Origin: Isoetes taiwanensis
Taxonomy: Eukaryota; Streptophyta; Lycopodiopsida; Isoetales; Isoetaceae
Assembly: GCA_021234155.1 (NCBI GenBank)
Contig: JAJEKV010000012.1
Location: forward strand, 4,469,789 to 4,533,788
Reading direction: 5' to 3'
Length of the DNA stretch: 64,000 bases
The position numbers and the translations under genes are program-made. Under the pieces are notes generated by a model that did no database searches, was not told where the DNA came from, and saw only the letters and a list, made by a program, of their open reading frames with translations. Shown one piece after another: positions 11,871 through 21,480 of this stretch; position 1 is the first letter of the stretch; each line of letters begins with the position of its first letter.

Positions 11871-12059
11871 CAAGATCATGTTCGGTCTTATGAACCCAAC
11901 CATCATTTGAAGACGCAAGCCATTCTCGCGCAAATATCCACTATGCCATGAACCGCAGACTTTTCAAGTCAATTCCTTCAAGTGGATTCCTCGCCCGCCA
12001 GATAGGCTTTTCCATTTCGAGAATAATGTGATGGCCCCTTTATCAAATTCGGGAGCGCA

Positions 12060-12290
12060 TGATATTAGATCAGAATCCGGGAGCAAACATGACATTTCTC
12101 ACCTTACTAACTACATCACGCCCATGCAATTGAAAAGCTACAATCCCCTTTCCCCGTGATAGGAAGAGAATATCCATCACCCATCTTCACATCACCTCCA
12201 GATCGAGGTTCAAGTTCAGAAAATACATCTGAATCTCCAGTAAGATGAACCGTGGTCCCTGAGTCCAAAATCCAGTCCTTCTGTAAGGTG
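12060..12290 (-). pseudogene. Copia protease
   Basis: The minus-strand segment reads WILDSGTTVHLTGDSDVF followed by GKGIVAFQLHGRDV, with the DSG catalytic aspartate of retroviral-type proteases. It is separated from gag by an in-frame stop. Confidence 0.65.
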
Positions 12291-12419
12291 CTGGCCGCTG
12301 CTGCAAGATTCAGATATTCAGCATCAAAAGTGGCTCACGCAACAGCACTTGTCTCTCCCTTAGAGTTGACTGCTATGCTTCTCGTGTCACTATCCTTTGA
12401 GCTTGTCTTCTCCTTCTTA

Positions 12420-13148
12420 CAATTCAAACTGTAGTGACCCTTTTCACCACAATTCTAGCACTTGAACTCCTTGGATTTCTTACCTTCAGACTTCACATTT
12501 TCTGACTTCCTAGGGTCTTTGCTATCAGCAAACTTCTTCTTGGTGTCAGCCCGAGAAGTAGACACAAAATTAGCATGGTCCACTCTCCCATCCCTTTGCT
12601 TCTGCACCAACTCCTCTTGTTGCAGTAGAATGGTTACTTTGGCTATATCAATCTTCTCCTTGTACCTGATCTTCGAAGAGATAATATCATACGAAGGAGG
12701 AAGACCAATCAAGATATCTTGAATCAGCTATTTTTTCAGACAGCACTCCACCAGCAGCCATGTAATCCAAGCGCCATTGCTTCATCTGAGTAAGGTATGC
12801 TGTGACAGATTTGAAATCACCTAATTGGGCATGTCTCATTTTGTTCTGAATCAGCATTTGGGTAGCCATACCCTTGCTATCAAGAGACTTCTCCAAATGA
12901 GACCACATCTCCTTAAACTCAGTAAAATGGTTGATTTCATGACCAATTGTCTCTTCAGCCAACATTTTGACAAGAGCACAAGCTTTCTGGTTTACCCTGC
13001 CAGCATCTGCTGACTTGGTGCTGATAAAGTCTTCATCAAACACCGCTCCCATGCCACTAAATATCAAATAATTCGCCATGAACTTCTTCCAAGCATGGTA
13101 ATTATTATTAGTGAGCTTTGCATTCTGTGAGAGCTTGAATGGATCCAT
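12420..13148 (-). pseudogene. Copia gag
   Basis: The frame from 13148 starts MDPFKLSQNAKLTNNNYHAW, the plant copia gag (UBN2 family) signature, and includes AYLTQMKQWRLDYMAAG. A shift near 12720 is followed by ILIGLPPSYDIISSKI and a basic linker. The zinc knuckle NCGEKGHYSLNC sits near 12450-12420, with a stop (TAG) just before it where Trp is usual. The product would be the capsid/nucleocapsid protein. Confidence 0.8.
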
Positions 13149-13501
13149 GAATTTCTCCTGTTTTCAGTAGCCAAAAAGATGGTTGAGAAAACAAATTCGT
13201 CACCAAACAAAGCACCCATTAGAAAAGTTGAATCTTGAATTTTGTCGCCAAAAAGGTCTTGGAAAACTCGAATGTCACACCAGAACTCGCTGAAAAATTC
13301 GAATCTCTCTCCCAAAACACTTCCTCCAGGCCAAAAAGCAAGAATCTTTTCCGATGCTGCAAATGAGATTTTCCACCACCAAATCTCAGCCAAAGAACTC
13401 CTGAAAACAATGGCCAATCCAATTTGGATGCTTCTCCAATAGCTTGCTCTATTCTTCCCTCAAGAAAGCGTTTGATACCATGATACCAAAATCTGATACT
13501 A

Positions 13502-13850
13502 TGATAGAACTAGTGCAAAACCAACACAAACCCGCAAGATCGACTCAAGAGATAGAATAGAAGAACAAGAATAACTCTATTGAGAAAAGCAATAGGAAAT
13601 ACAATCTCTACTTCTGCGCATTGCATAGTACATAACGTACAATCAATATATACAACCGGTGAGACTAAGAATAGGAGTCTACCGTTTAACCACCGTCCAC
13701 TAATTACGGCACTGATTTAGGGTCGGTGCTCAGTGCTGACAAAGTGCTGCCTTCTGTATATTTCAGCACCTTCTCAGCACCTGTGTGTTAAGTGCTGAAC
13801 CACTGCTGTTTCAGCACATTATGCTTAGTCAGCATATTTATATTCCAACA
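13502..13850 (-). repeat. 5' LTR of copia element
   Basis: 349 bases beginning TGTTGGAATA and ending CTAGTTCTATCA on the minus strand, the usual copia TG...CA ends. Next to it, TAGTATCAGA differs by one base from the initiator-Met tRNA primer site TGGTATCAGA. Confidence 0.75.
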
Positions 13851-15985
13851 GGTTTGACAACTTTTGCTACTTTCAGCATGCGCTTTATATATGAGGGAAC
13901 TGCAATCTAATCTCTAGCAATCTTGTATCATTATTATTGCCACCGTGCAACCAACCATGGCAAATCATATGCACATGGTTTGATTTGGAAAAAGAAGCTT
14001 TAAACTTGAGACAATTGTTATATAATATCTTAAAAAAACTTAGAACTTAGAGGAGTCAAGTAGATGTAGAACACATAGTATCTAGCTCCACAACCATAGG
14101 ACTACAAAAAAAGATGAAATTTATTAGGTTTGCCCTTGCCTTTTCATTCTTCCATTTTGTGTTTCCTTCCAAGGATCATGCTGATCATTCTCTGCCAGTT
14201 AATCACAACTATTCCATGCCTAGTTAATCACAACTATCATGTGCTTGGTTAAACCACTCCTAGTCTTGGCCAGTTGAATGCTATTCCTTGCCCGGTTAAA
14301 CCACTTCAATCCTAACTAGTTAAACCAGTACCAACTCTAGTCTAGTTAAAGCACCAGAGACCCTTGCCCTGTTCAATAACAACCAATTTAAACTACCATT
14401 GCATTGCCTAGTTAAACCACTAGAATCCCTTGCCCAGTTTAACAACTACTATTCCTTTCCCCTTTAAGCCACTGCCAACCCTTGCCTACTAGGTGCAACC
14501 ACTACAATTCCTTGTGCAATTACTGATGAGCCATTAGCAAAGGCAGTAAGATAAATTCAACATATACAGTTGGAGATACTTTTTTTTGCCTTGAATATAG
14601 AGCTTGCTCTGCTCTAAAGATGTTTTACAAGCCAACATACCTCCAATGCTTCTAAGCATTGTTTTGTTGTATGGGACATCTGGCTTGCTACTTGACATTT
14701 TACAGCATTTATGATGCAATCTAAACTCCTTCGGGCAGTCTTCCTTGCGTTGGCGGCATGGGGTAGAGAAAGTTCGTGTTGAAAAGGAATTTTTGTCAAG
14801 GTTCTATTTGACATGTTCTGAATATTAAATCCTATCATATGAGATGTATTGGAAGATGTCAAAAACTTCTTTGGATTATTAAACGGAGCATCAATCCTAC
14901 TCCCACTTTGAACAAAAAGTGCAGAACATAATTCCAGTCTATGATCAATTCTATTTTTTAAAAATATTTGTATGCACATGCTGGGGGTCCATTTTCCTGC
15001 ATTTATGCAAAATGCTCAAAGTGGCGAATAATACAATAGAATAGAATAGACTAGAATAGAATAGAGTGTAAAGCTTGAGAAATGTAAAGTTGTGGAAATA
15101 GTGATGAAGATTGAGAAGCTATCGCATACAATTATCTGATCAAGCTCAAGCTCTGTAAGAAGGTTGGCATTGTCCACATGTCTAATTATCGAAAGAATTT
15201 GACTATCTATTATGTAAATTTTGTAGTTTCCAATGGACTGTGCTATTTGTTATGTAAATTTTGTAGTCTTTGATTCACAACAGACTGGGAGTTGCCTAGT
15301 TGAGCATGTGCCCCAACGCAACCTGGGGTCAGTAAAGAAATTAAAGCTGCAAGCTTACCCTTATAGATTGCCACTTTCGCAGTAGCAAAAGCACATAACC
15401 ACCTTTTGAATAATGCTGCTTGTACATACTAAGTTGTCGTGAAGATTTATAATGGGGACAAGATGAAAACCTTAGTTATTTACGATACATAAGAAATAGG
15501 GATTAAATATACAATTATTGAGACAAGTTTTTAATGCGTATGCCTAAATGTATATCGATTGTTTTCTCTTATAAATTATGGCCATTGAGATCCCAAATAT
15601 TCCTACATATATTCTCTCCTAAATTCTCCACCATTCGCACAAGTCTATGATGTGGTCAAATGCCATTTTCCACATCAGCATATGATTTTAAAACCATTCA
15701 ATATGAAAGTTAATTCACTCATCCCTTCTCACAACATACAAACCAAAATATGCTCTAAAATACAAGCATGACATACGAACAGAATTGCATGCCACATTAT
15801 TGCGTCCCATACATTATATTCTCTCATGAAACTTATGAAGCTGAATGTTTCACTGAAATTATTCGAGAAGAATGAGACAGAAGAAGCTCAAACAAAAGAC
15901 AAATTGATTTTTAGGATGTGTTGGGAACATAAGTTCGTCGCAAAGCTTGCGGTGGGTTTGGAACATCATGCAAACAAAGGCAGTT
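13851..15985. other. AT-rich intergenic with a minisatellite
   Basis: No gene was recognised. A minus-strand frame at 14979-14614 (121 residues) has no family match I can name. A short AATAG-type repeat lies near 15029-15066. See the separate repeat entry for 14195-14525. Confidence 0.5.
14195..14525. repeat. Degenerate minisatellite, about 25-35-bp units
   Basis: Roughly ten diverged units built around CCTTGCCCAGTTAAACCACT with variable spacers. Matching words recur near 14197, 14222, 14248, 14270, 14292, 14345, 14409, 14436 and 14484. Confidence 0.65.
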
Positions 15986-16294
15986 TTTGGGTACTCTCAT
16001 CATCATCGCCTTTATGGCGTCGTTTCTTCTTTTTGTGTTTCTTTTTGTGTTACAACTTTGGCTGCAAACATTTTCAATTTTCTTTTCTAAGATACAAATC
16101 GGTCAAAATCAATATCCAGTGAAGTGAATGATCAAGAATGTGCTTATGCACATTGATATTTGTACATGCCAAGGGCGAGCTGCTATTTCCCTAGCTGCAA
16201 AATGATGAAAATATCATCCAGCAGTTTATATTACTAATTTACCAACATAAGGATCATTTCTTAATCTTTGTATCACAAGTCTCTATTTTTGGTG
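15986..16294 (-). other. MED19 3'UTR plus an extra tail fragment
   Basis: 16048-16294 is the 3'UTR shared with the retrocopy at 5.2-5.5 kb. Further downstream on the minus strand (16047-15986) a second lysine/histidine-rich MED19-like tail ending in GDDDES appears, suggesting a partial tandem copy or rearrangement. Confidence 0.5.
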
Positions 16295-16761
16295 AACTCT
16301 TATGCTTTTTCTTGTTATGTTTACTCTCATCATCATCGCCTTCAATCTTCATCTTTGTCTTTATCTTTGTATTTGTCCTTCTCCTTATCCTTGTCCTTGT
16401 GGTGGTGCTTGTGCTTTTTGTGCTTCCGCTTATGCTTCTTCTCTTTGCTTTCGTCTTTAGACTTGAGAGTCGGTAAACCCCTATCAGCTTCAGTTAGCAA
16501 GACTGTTCCACTTTCCTTTAGGGTAAATGCCCTTCGCAGTGTTTCAATATCAAATGGCTGTATGTCACAGCTTGAAAAGGCATCAATCAGGGGATTTCCC
16601 TGCAAAAGTTGGCAAAGCTCCATTCCTTCTCCTTTTCGAACCTCAGTATCTCCCACCACATCTCTTAAATAGCGCGATTCAGCTATAGAAGCTGGGAGAG
16701 ACTTTTTGCAGAATGTTTCATACTGTTCGCGCAGGCCAAAATGTGTTATAAGGTCAGCCAT
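16295..16761 (-). pseudogene. MED19: Mediator subunit 19 (MED19) copy, last exon(s)
   Basis: The minus-strand frame from 16761 reads DLITHFGLREQYETFCKKSL, ESRYLRDVVGDTEVRKGEGM, IQPFDIETLRRAFTLKESG, then a long Lys/His/Asp-rich tail. This is the plant MED19 order: head-module contact region, then a basic tail. One extra T near 16343 shifts the frame; beyond it GDDDESKHNKKKHKSS, the expected end, is readable in the shifted frame. The N-terminal GGPRELTG part is missing. The sequence before the ATG (TTTAGAGCAG) could be a splice acceptor. Whether this is a live gene with a consensus error or a decayed copy cannot be settled here. Confidence 0.8.
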
Positions 16762-17200
16762 ACTGCTCTAAATTACTAAGACCTAAATCATGTAGATTGT
16801 CCAAGCTCCTTTTGCAGGAATAATCTTCTACAACACGGTGATAGAAACAATCCTCATTTTGTATCAGCTGCCCATCAAACTGGTAGGGAAAATTCCGTAG
16901 AAAGAACCCTAAATATGATAAATCTTCACCATGTTTGAAAAGAACTGCTGTGAAGAACGAACCCTATGCGCCCAATGGCATGGTATGTAGTAAATTCAGC
17001 GAAGGAAAAAGCCGAGGGGTCGAGAGCGACAAGTCTGATGATGGGCGCGACCGGAAACAGTATGAAATAGAGAGAGCTAAAACCTTTTCTATCTTTTCTG
17101 TACCTTTTCTACCTTTTTCCAACTGTCTAGCGAGAGCCCTGGCCCCATGTTTCACAACCATACAATAATACCGACTGCACCAAGGAACTATATAATGTTT
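16762..17200. other. Upstream of MED19 copy, no gene recognised
   Basis: No recognisable coding exon. It might contain introns or leader of the MED19 copy. A frame near 17161-16964 has no family match. Confidence 0.35.
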
Positions 17201-17830
17201 TTCTCAAACGAAATTTTAACTACCTTAAAATTTTGCCCTATTTCGACAGGATTTTATCAGACGAAATTTCCTCTTCAACTGCGGGCGGCGTTTTTGGGCG
17301 GCGCCGCCTTCTAGTGTTTCTGCACAATCCCTGCTTCGCCGCCTTTTACTCTGTTTCTGCGTCTTCATCTCTGTTTCATGCAAGCCAGGGATTGCCGCCT
17401 TTTACTCTGTTTCTGCCGCCTTTTACTCTGTTTCTGCGTCTTCATCTCTGTTCCCTGCGTCTTCATCTCTGTTTCATGCAAGCCAGGGATAGAAGCCAGG
17501 ATGCAAACGCCGGAAACAAACCAGTCTGTAAGCAATACCTGCAACTCAATCTTTGCTTCGGTTTTAAGGTATGCAACTCAATCTTTGCTTCGGTTTTAAA
17601 GTATGCATACTCCATACTCCATAGGTATTGCTTCCGATCTGGCCATCCATAAGCATTGCTTAGCTATACCAGAACCAGGGCTTCTGGCTGCCACAGATAG
17701 AACTAGGGCTTATTCTGGCGGCCATAGACAGAGATTGTATCAGAAATTTGGCTGATCGAACTCTAAATCTGGCTGCATCAGAGCTCAAGAACGGGCTAAA
17801 TTTTAAGGTAGATAAAATTTCGTCGGAGAA
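17201..17830. mobile_element. 630-bp foldback element with 38-bp terminal inverted repeats
   Basis: The left end 17201-17238 and right end 17793-17830 are inverted copies with about 4 mismatches in 38. Between them lie nested direct repeats of a segment including TTTTACTCTGTTTCTGC, GTCTTCATCTCTGTTTCATG and CAAGCCAGGGAT (17337-17490), and a 30-bp tandem pair with TGCAACTCAATCTTTGCTTC (17540-17600). No clear target duplication was found. No coding domain. Confidence 0.6.
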
Positions 17831-17917
17831 TTTCACTCACCGTTGAAATTTCAAAAGGAAGCCGCCAGGTCAGCTCGAAATTTCCTTCTGAAATTTCAAG
17901 GTGAGTGAAATTTCTCC
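17825..17917. repeat. 36-bp inverted repeat (hairpin)
   Basis: Arms 17825-17860 and 17882-17917 share GAGAA(A)TTTCACTCACC and TTGAAATTTCA with few mismatches, and a loop of about 21 bases. It overlaps the right end of the 630-bp foldback. Confidence 0.65.
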
Positions 17918-18205
17918 TTCCTAAAAATTCCATATTTCTGCTAAATGGCATTTTTGTTGCATAGCATACAAGGCCTTTAGCCCTCCATTGACTGGGGGAA
18001 ATTTGGATGTGGTTTTCTCCGTAAGTGTTTCGCGTGTTTTTCCCAAAAATTTGGTGGGTTTTTTCCATTTATGCTGTCATACAATCCTACCCATGGAGAC
18101 ATATAACATAGGCATTTTATATCTAGCGAATTAAAAAGCCCAAAGAAATATGACATCTTACATTTTGGCAAATAAAAAATACCCAAGGAAATAAGACACA
18201 TGTTA

Positions 18206-18208
18206 TGT

Positions 18209-18241
<33 letters not shown>
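18206..18241 (-). repeat. Poly(T) tract, probable retroposon tail
   Basis: A run of about 36 T. On the minus strand it follows TACTAATAGAGGGTACCTC, which resembles the 3' end of a LINE or SINE, so the source would lie at 18242 and above. The 5' limit of this retroposon is not visible. Confidence 0.5.
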
Positions 18242-18243
<2 letters not shown>

Positions 18244-18736
18244 AGGTACCCTCTATTAGTATATTGGTATTTGCATGGTAAATTTATACGCCAATAAATG
18301 GATCATACCATTTGCACCATTTCATTTCCTATAAAGGATGCATGCACGATTTCTTTTGCGGACTATTCTTAACTTCAACTAGTTCAACTTCGCCAATTTA
18401 AAAGAATACGAGTATGGGACAACTCAAATTCGTAAACCACGAGTACTCTATGATTTCTGCTTTTTTTCCTGTGTTTTTATTTTTTGGTTTCCTACTCTAA
18501 GCGGCGCCGCTCATGCTTCAATTTCCTAGACTACCAAAATGTTTAACACACAGTTTCTATTTCTTTTTAACAGGCAAACAATTTAAACAGAACCATTTAA
18601 AGTTCAAAAGTTTTAAAACAGTTTTATATTGAAAAGTTTAAAACAGTACATTGATAAGATTTCAAAATCATCAGAAGACCATCTTCCTGAATTCATCAAA
18701 ATGTTCCCAGATATGAACCATACAGCTGAATTTCCA

Positions 18737-20345
18737 TCAAGTAGCATTTCTCTTCATGTATTCGGCATCTGATGCAAGAACAAATGTGCAAGAATTGAAT
18801 GTTGCGCCCACAAATGACTGGCCACCTGCATAAACAAAAACTAGGTTATTTTCATCCATTTGAAAACCTGTTTACCAAATCAGAATAATAACTAATAATA
18901 ATACAAAACTTACCATAGTTTTGCACAATAGTCTGTTGTCCAGGAAAGTATTTTGCTAGCGAAGGAGTGCGTTTAACCATTTCTTCAAGCATGTCGTTAT
19001 CAAAATCATCGGCCAATCCAGAATTTGTTGTCGATGTAACTGGTTTTACAGTATTTCCTGAAACTTGAATTATAGAGTTATTGGCGCCAGTTTTTAAATC
19101 AACAGGAACTTTGATAGGAGCTTTAAGGTAATCATCTGTTGGAGCAGCAACATTGTCTGCAAGAAACCAACTACAAATTAACATTTGGAATCTACTAAAG
19201 ATTTCAAAAAAGTACTAAAGGTTTCCAAAATTTACCTGTAATCGTAGTGTGATCATGAACATCAGGAACATTATCTGTAAGAAAAACCTAGTCAAAATTA
19301 GATAGGAAACTAGAAAACTGAAAATAAACTAGGAAACTGAAACTAGGAAAACAAAGTAGGAAAATAAACTAACCTCCAATTGAAGTTTGACCGTAAACCA
19401 GAACCTTTGAAGAATGGTTTCCCATTAAGTCCTTCTCCTTCTCTTTAATCATTTCATTTAAAACATCAGGATACAACCTTAGACTACCATCTTCATTGTA
19501 AGGTTTGCTCAATATATTCATCGCAGCGTTAACTTGGATTTCCTTGCTCCGGTCGTACCTATTAGAACACAAAATTATAAATGCATGAAAGGAAATAGAC
19601 AAACAAATAAATAAATAAAAACTTACTTCTCGTATGCAGTTGTCATCCTATGACTTGTTACAAGCTTTCCAATTTCTAGTGGAACTAGACCAAGCGACAT
19701 TCTTGTAACAGCAGATACACGTCCACTTTTATTACAAATATCAACGTCTAACAAAGACCCCATGTATGTTATCCACTTGACAAGATTGTTTTTGCCTACC
19801 CGTGATTTCTGAAACCAGACCTGCAAGAGAGTAAACAATTAAAAACAAAATAATAAACAATGCATAGGAAAAAGAAAAACCAGCGTACCTGACCGCGAAA
19901 GTTCGTAATCGCCTGACAGAAAAACCACTTTAGTTTATCATTTTCTTTTCCCGGTAAATGACGAGTATATTGTTTATATGTTAACACAAAGTCATTCTCA
20001 AAGCTCCATATTGCAGGTCTGAAATGACTATCATCAAACCGGGTTATAGAAATCCCCCACGTCTTACTTTTTCTCTCATTATACAGCACATATTCATTGC
20101 TGCCATCAAATTCCAAACTCAAGTCTACATCCTTCACATCATAAAGTTCCTGAGCACCTCTGATAGCAAATCTACTGACCAAATAAAAGCACAGTCGCTT
20201 CAGAATCCCTTTTGGATGTGTGATCTGATAATCTATATCAACCAATAAATCCTGCTTTGTGCTATAAGAAATTGGCTGTGCTTTCTTTTTCTTTACACCG
20301 ATACCTAAAGCTCTAGCTTTTGATGCCATGTGAACAAATGCCAAT
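18737..20345 (-). CDS. Crypton/ZMYM-QRICH1-like tyrosine recombinase domain protein, 3' exons
   Basis: Six exons on the minus strand have correct GT/AG ends and keep one frame: about 20345-19889, 19820-19627, 19558-19374, 19274-19236, 19156-18914 and 18825-18737 (stop). The first includes GIGVKKKKAQPISYSTKQD and FAIRGAQELYDVKDVDLS, matching the Arg-bearing start of the catalytic domain shared by Crypton recombinases and ZMYM2/QRICH1-type proteins. Exon 2 carries VGKNNLVKWITYMGSLL, NKSGRVSAVTRMSL and VTSHRMTTAYEKYD, corresponding to the R-x-x-x, [HK]-x-x-R and terminal Tyr boxes. The C-terminus (FVGATFNSCTF) resembles the hydrophobic end of such proteins. The 5' part is cut off at 20365 by the Ty3 LTR. 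Whether it is an active recombinase or a domesticated gene is unknown; the first His of H-x-x-R appears to be Asn or Lys. Confidence 0.75.
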
Positions 20346-20364
20346 CTAGTAGTACCAAACAGAT

Positions 20365-21110
20365 TGATAAGGTGTTAGACCAAGACATCGAAAATACATC
20401 ATTAATGCATTTAATATACGACGACAGTGAGGACGAAGACAACGAAGATTATGGCAATCATTTTAAGAAACGTCGAAGAAATATAAAATGTCCCATTAAA
20501 CAATAGTAATGACCATGGTTTGACCATGGAATAATAAATAAAACCTTACTCAATAACGACCATGGGTTGACCATGGAACAATTTTATATATAAAACCACG
20601 TTAGTATTAATTGCATTAGATTTCAAATAAATATATAGGATATAAAAGTCTTAAAAAGAATGAGAGGTGGAGATGTAAGAAGATAATCCAACGGTGGAGG
20701 GATGACACCTCTTAGGCTACGTTGAAAAGGAGGAAGGAACGGTTTTGGGAGACACGGAGAAGAGCGGAGAGGAAGCGATCAGATCTGGAGCAGACATATA
20801 CTGTTTCTATGGCAATCATCAGAATGTCCAGCATCGATTATGAAGAAGGATTTGCAGCAGGAATGAAGACCTAAATACTTACAATCCTTCTTGAAAGGAA
20901 ACATTTCATGGAAACTTTGGATGTAGCTTTAGCATCAATGGAGAGTTCTGATTTAGACTTTACTAAATTAATGGCTATGATGAATGAGCTGGTATGTAAG
21001 TTTCTCAATTAGTAATTTAATTGATGCTTAAACCCTGGATATGTATGTGAAGTTTGATTAAGTGTATGATGAATGTTAAGGAAGGTGACAATAGATAGAT
21101 TCCTTTAACA
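20365..21110 (+). repeat. 5' LTR of Ty3 element
   Basis: Starts TGATAAGGTGTTAGACC and ends TTCCTTTAACA, followed directly by the PBS. It matches the 3' LTR closely but lacks a block of about 95 bases (30186-30280 in the 3' copy). Confidence 0.88.
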
Positions 21111-21131
21111 TTTTGGCGCCGATGCCGGGGA
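21111..21131 (+). other. Primer-binding site of Ty3 element
   Basis: TTTTGGCGCCGATGCCGGGG directly follows the LTR end, the tRNA-complementary sequence common in plant Tat/Athila elements. Confidence 0.85.
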
Positions 21132-21480
21132 AAGCATCAATCAAAATTAAAGATCATTGAGATCCACTTAAATGGCCATTAAATTATCTCTAGTTCAAAA
21201 ATTTCTGTTGCAGCAAGATTAGTGCATATCAGACCTGAAAATGACCAAGCTATCCTTCGTATTTGAAGCCCAAATTTTGCTGCAACATACTTCTATCAAT
21301 GTTCTACCAGTATACCAAATTTCAAAGCCAAATTCCAAGTCTAACTAGCTTTGGATATATGGTGACTAGTTGCTGTCCAGAACATTTCTGCGCACAGAAC
21401 TAAGATCCAAAGAGGGTTATTTGGTATTTCCTTAAACAAAAACGGCCTCATAATTGCTCAAGTAATGGTTTGGGCTATGA

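Larger units (their letters stand above)
10262..13850 (-). mobile_element. Ty1/copia LTR retrotransposon, 3'-truncated
   Basis: On the minus strand the order is 5' LTR (13850-13502), primer-binding site, gag, protease, integrase and the very start of reverse transcriptase, which is the copia order (integrase before RT). The element stops abruptly at about 10262 just after the RT motif ARLVAKGF; the rest of RT, RNase H and 3' LTR are missing. Frames are broken repeatedly and the integrase-RT junction region is degraded. The truncation point lies about 130 bases from the decayed pectin methylesterase. Confidence 0.88.

Noticed and set aside
18737-20345. DIRS or phage integrase instead of Crypton-like recombinase
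   Set aside because: No RT/RNase H nearby as in DIRS, and introns and the ZMYM/QRICH1-like motif order argue against phage.
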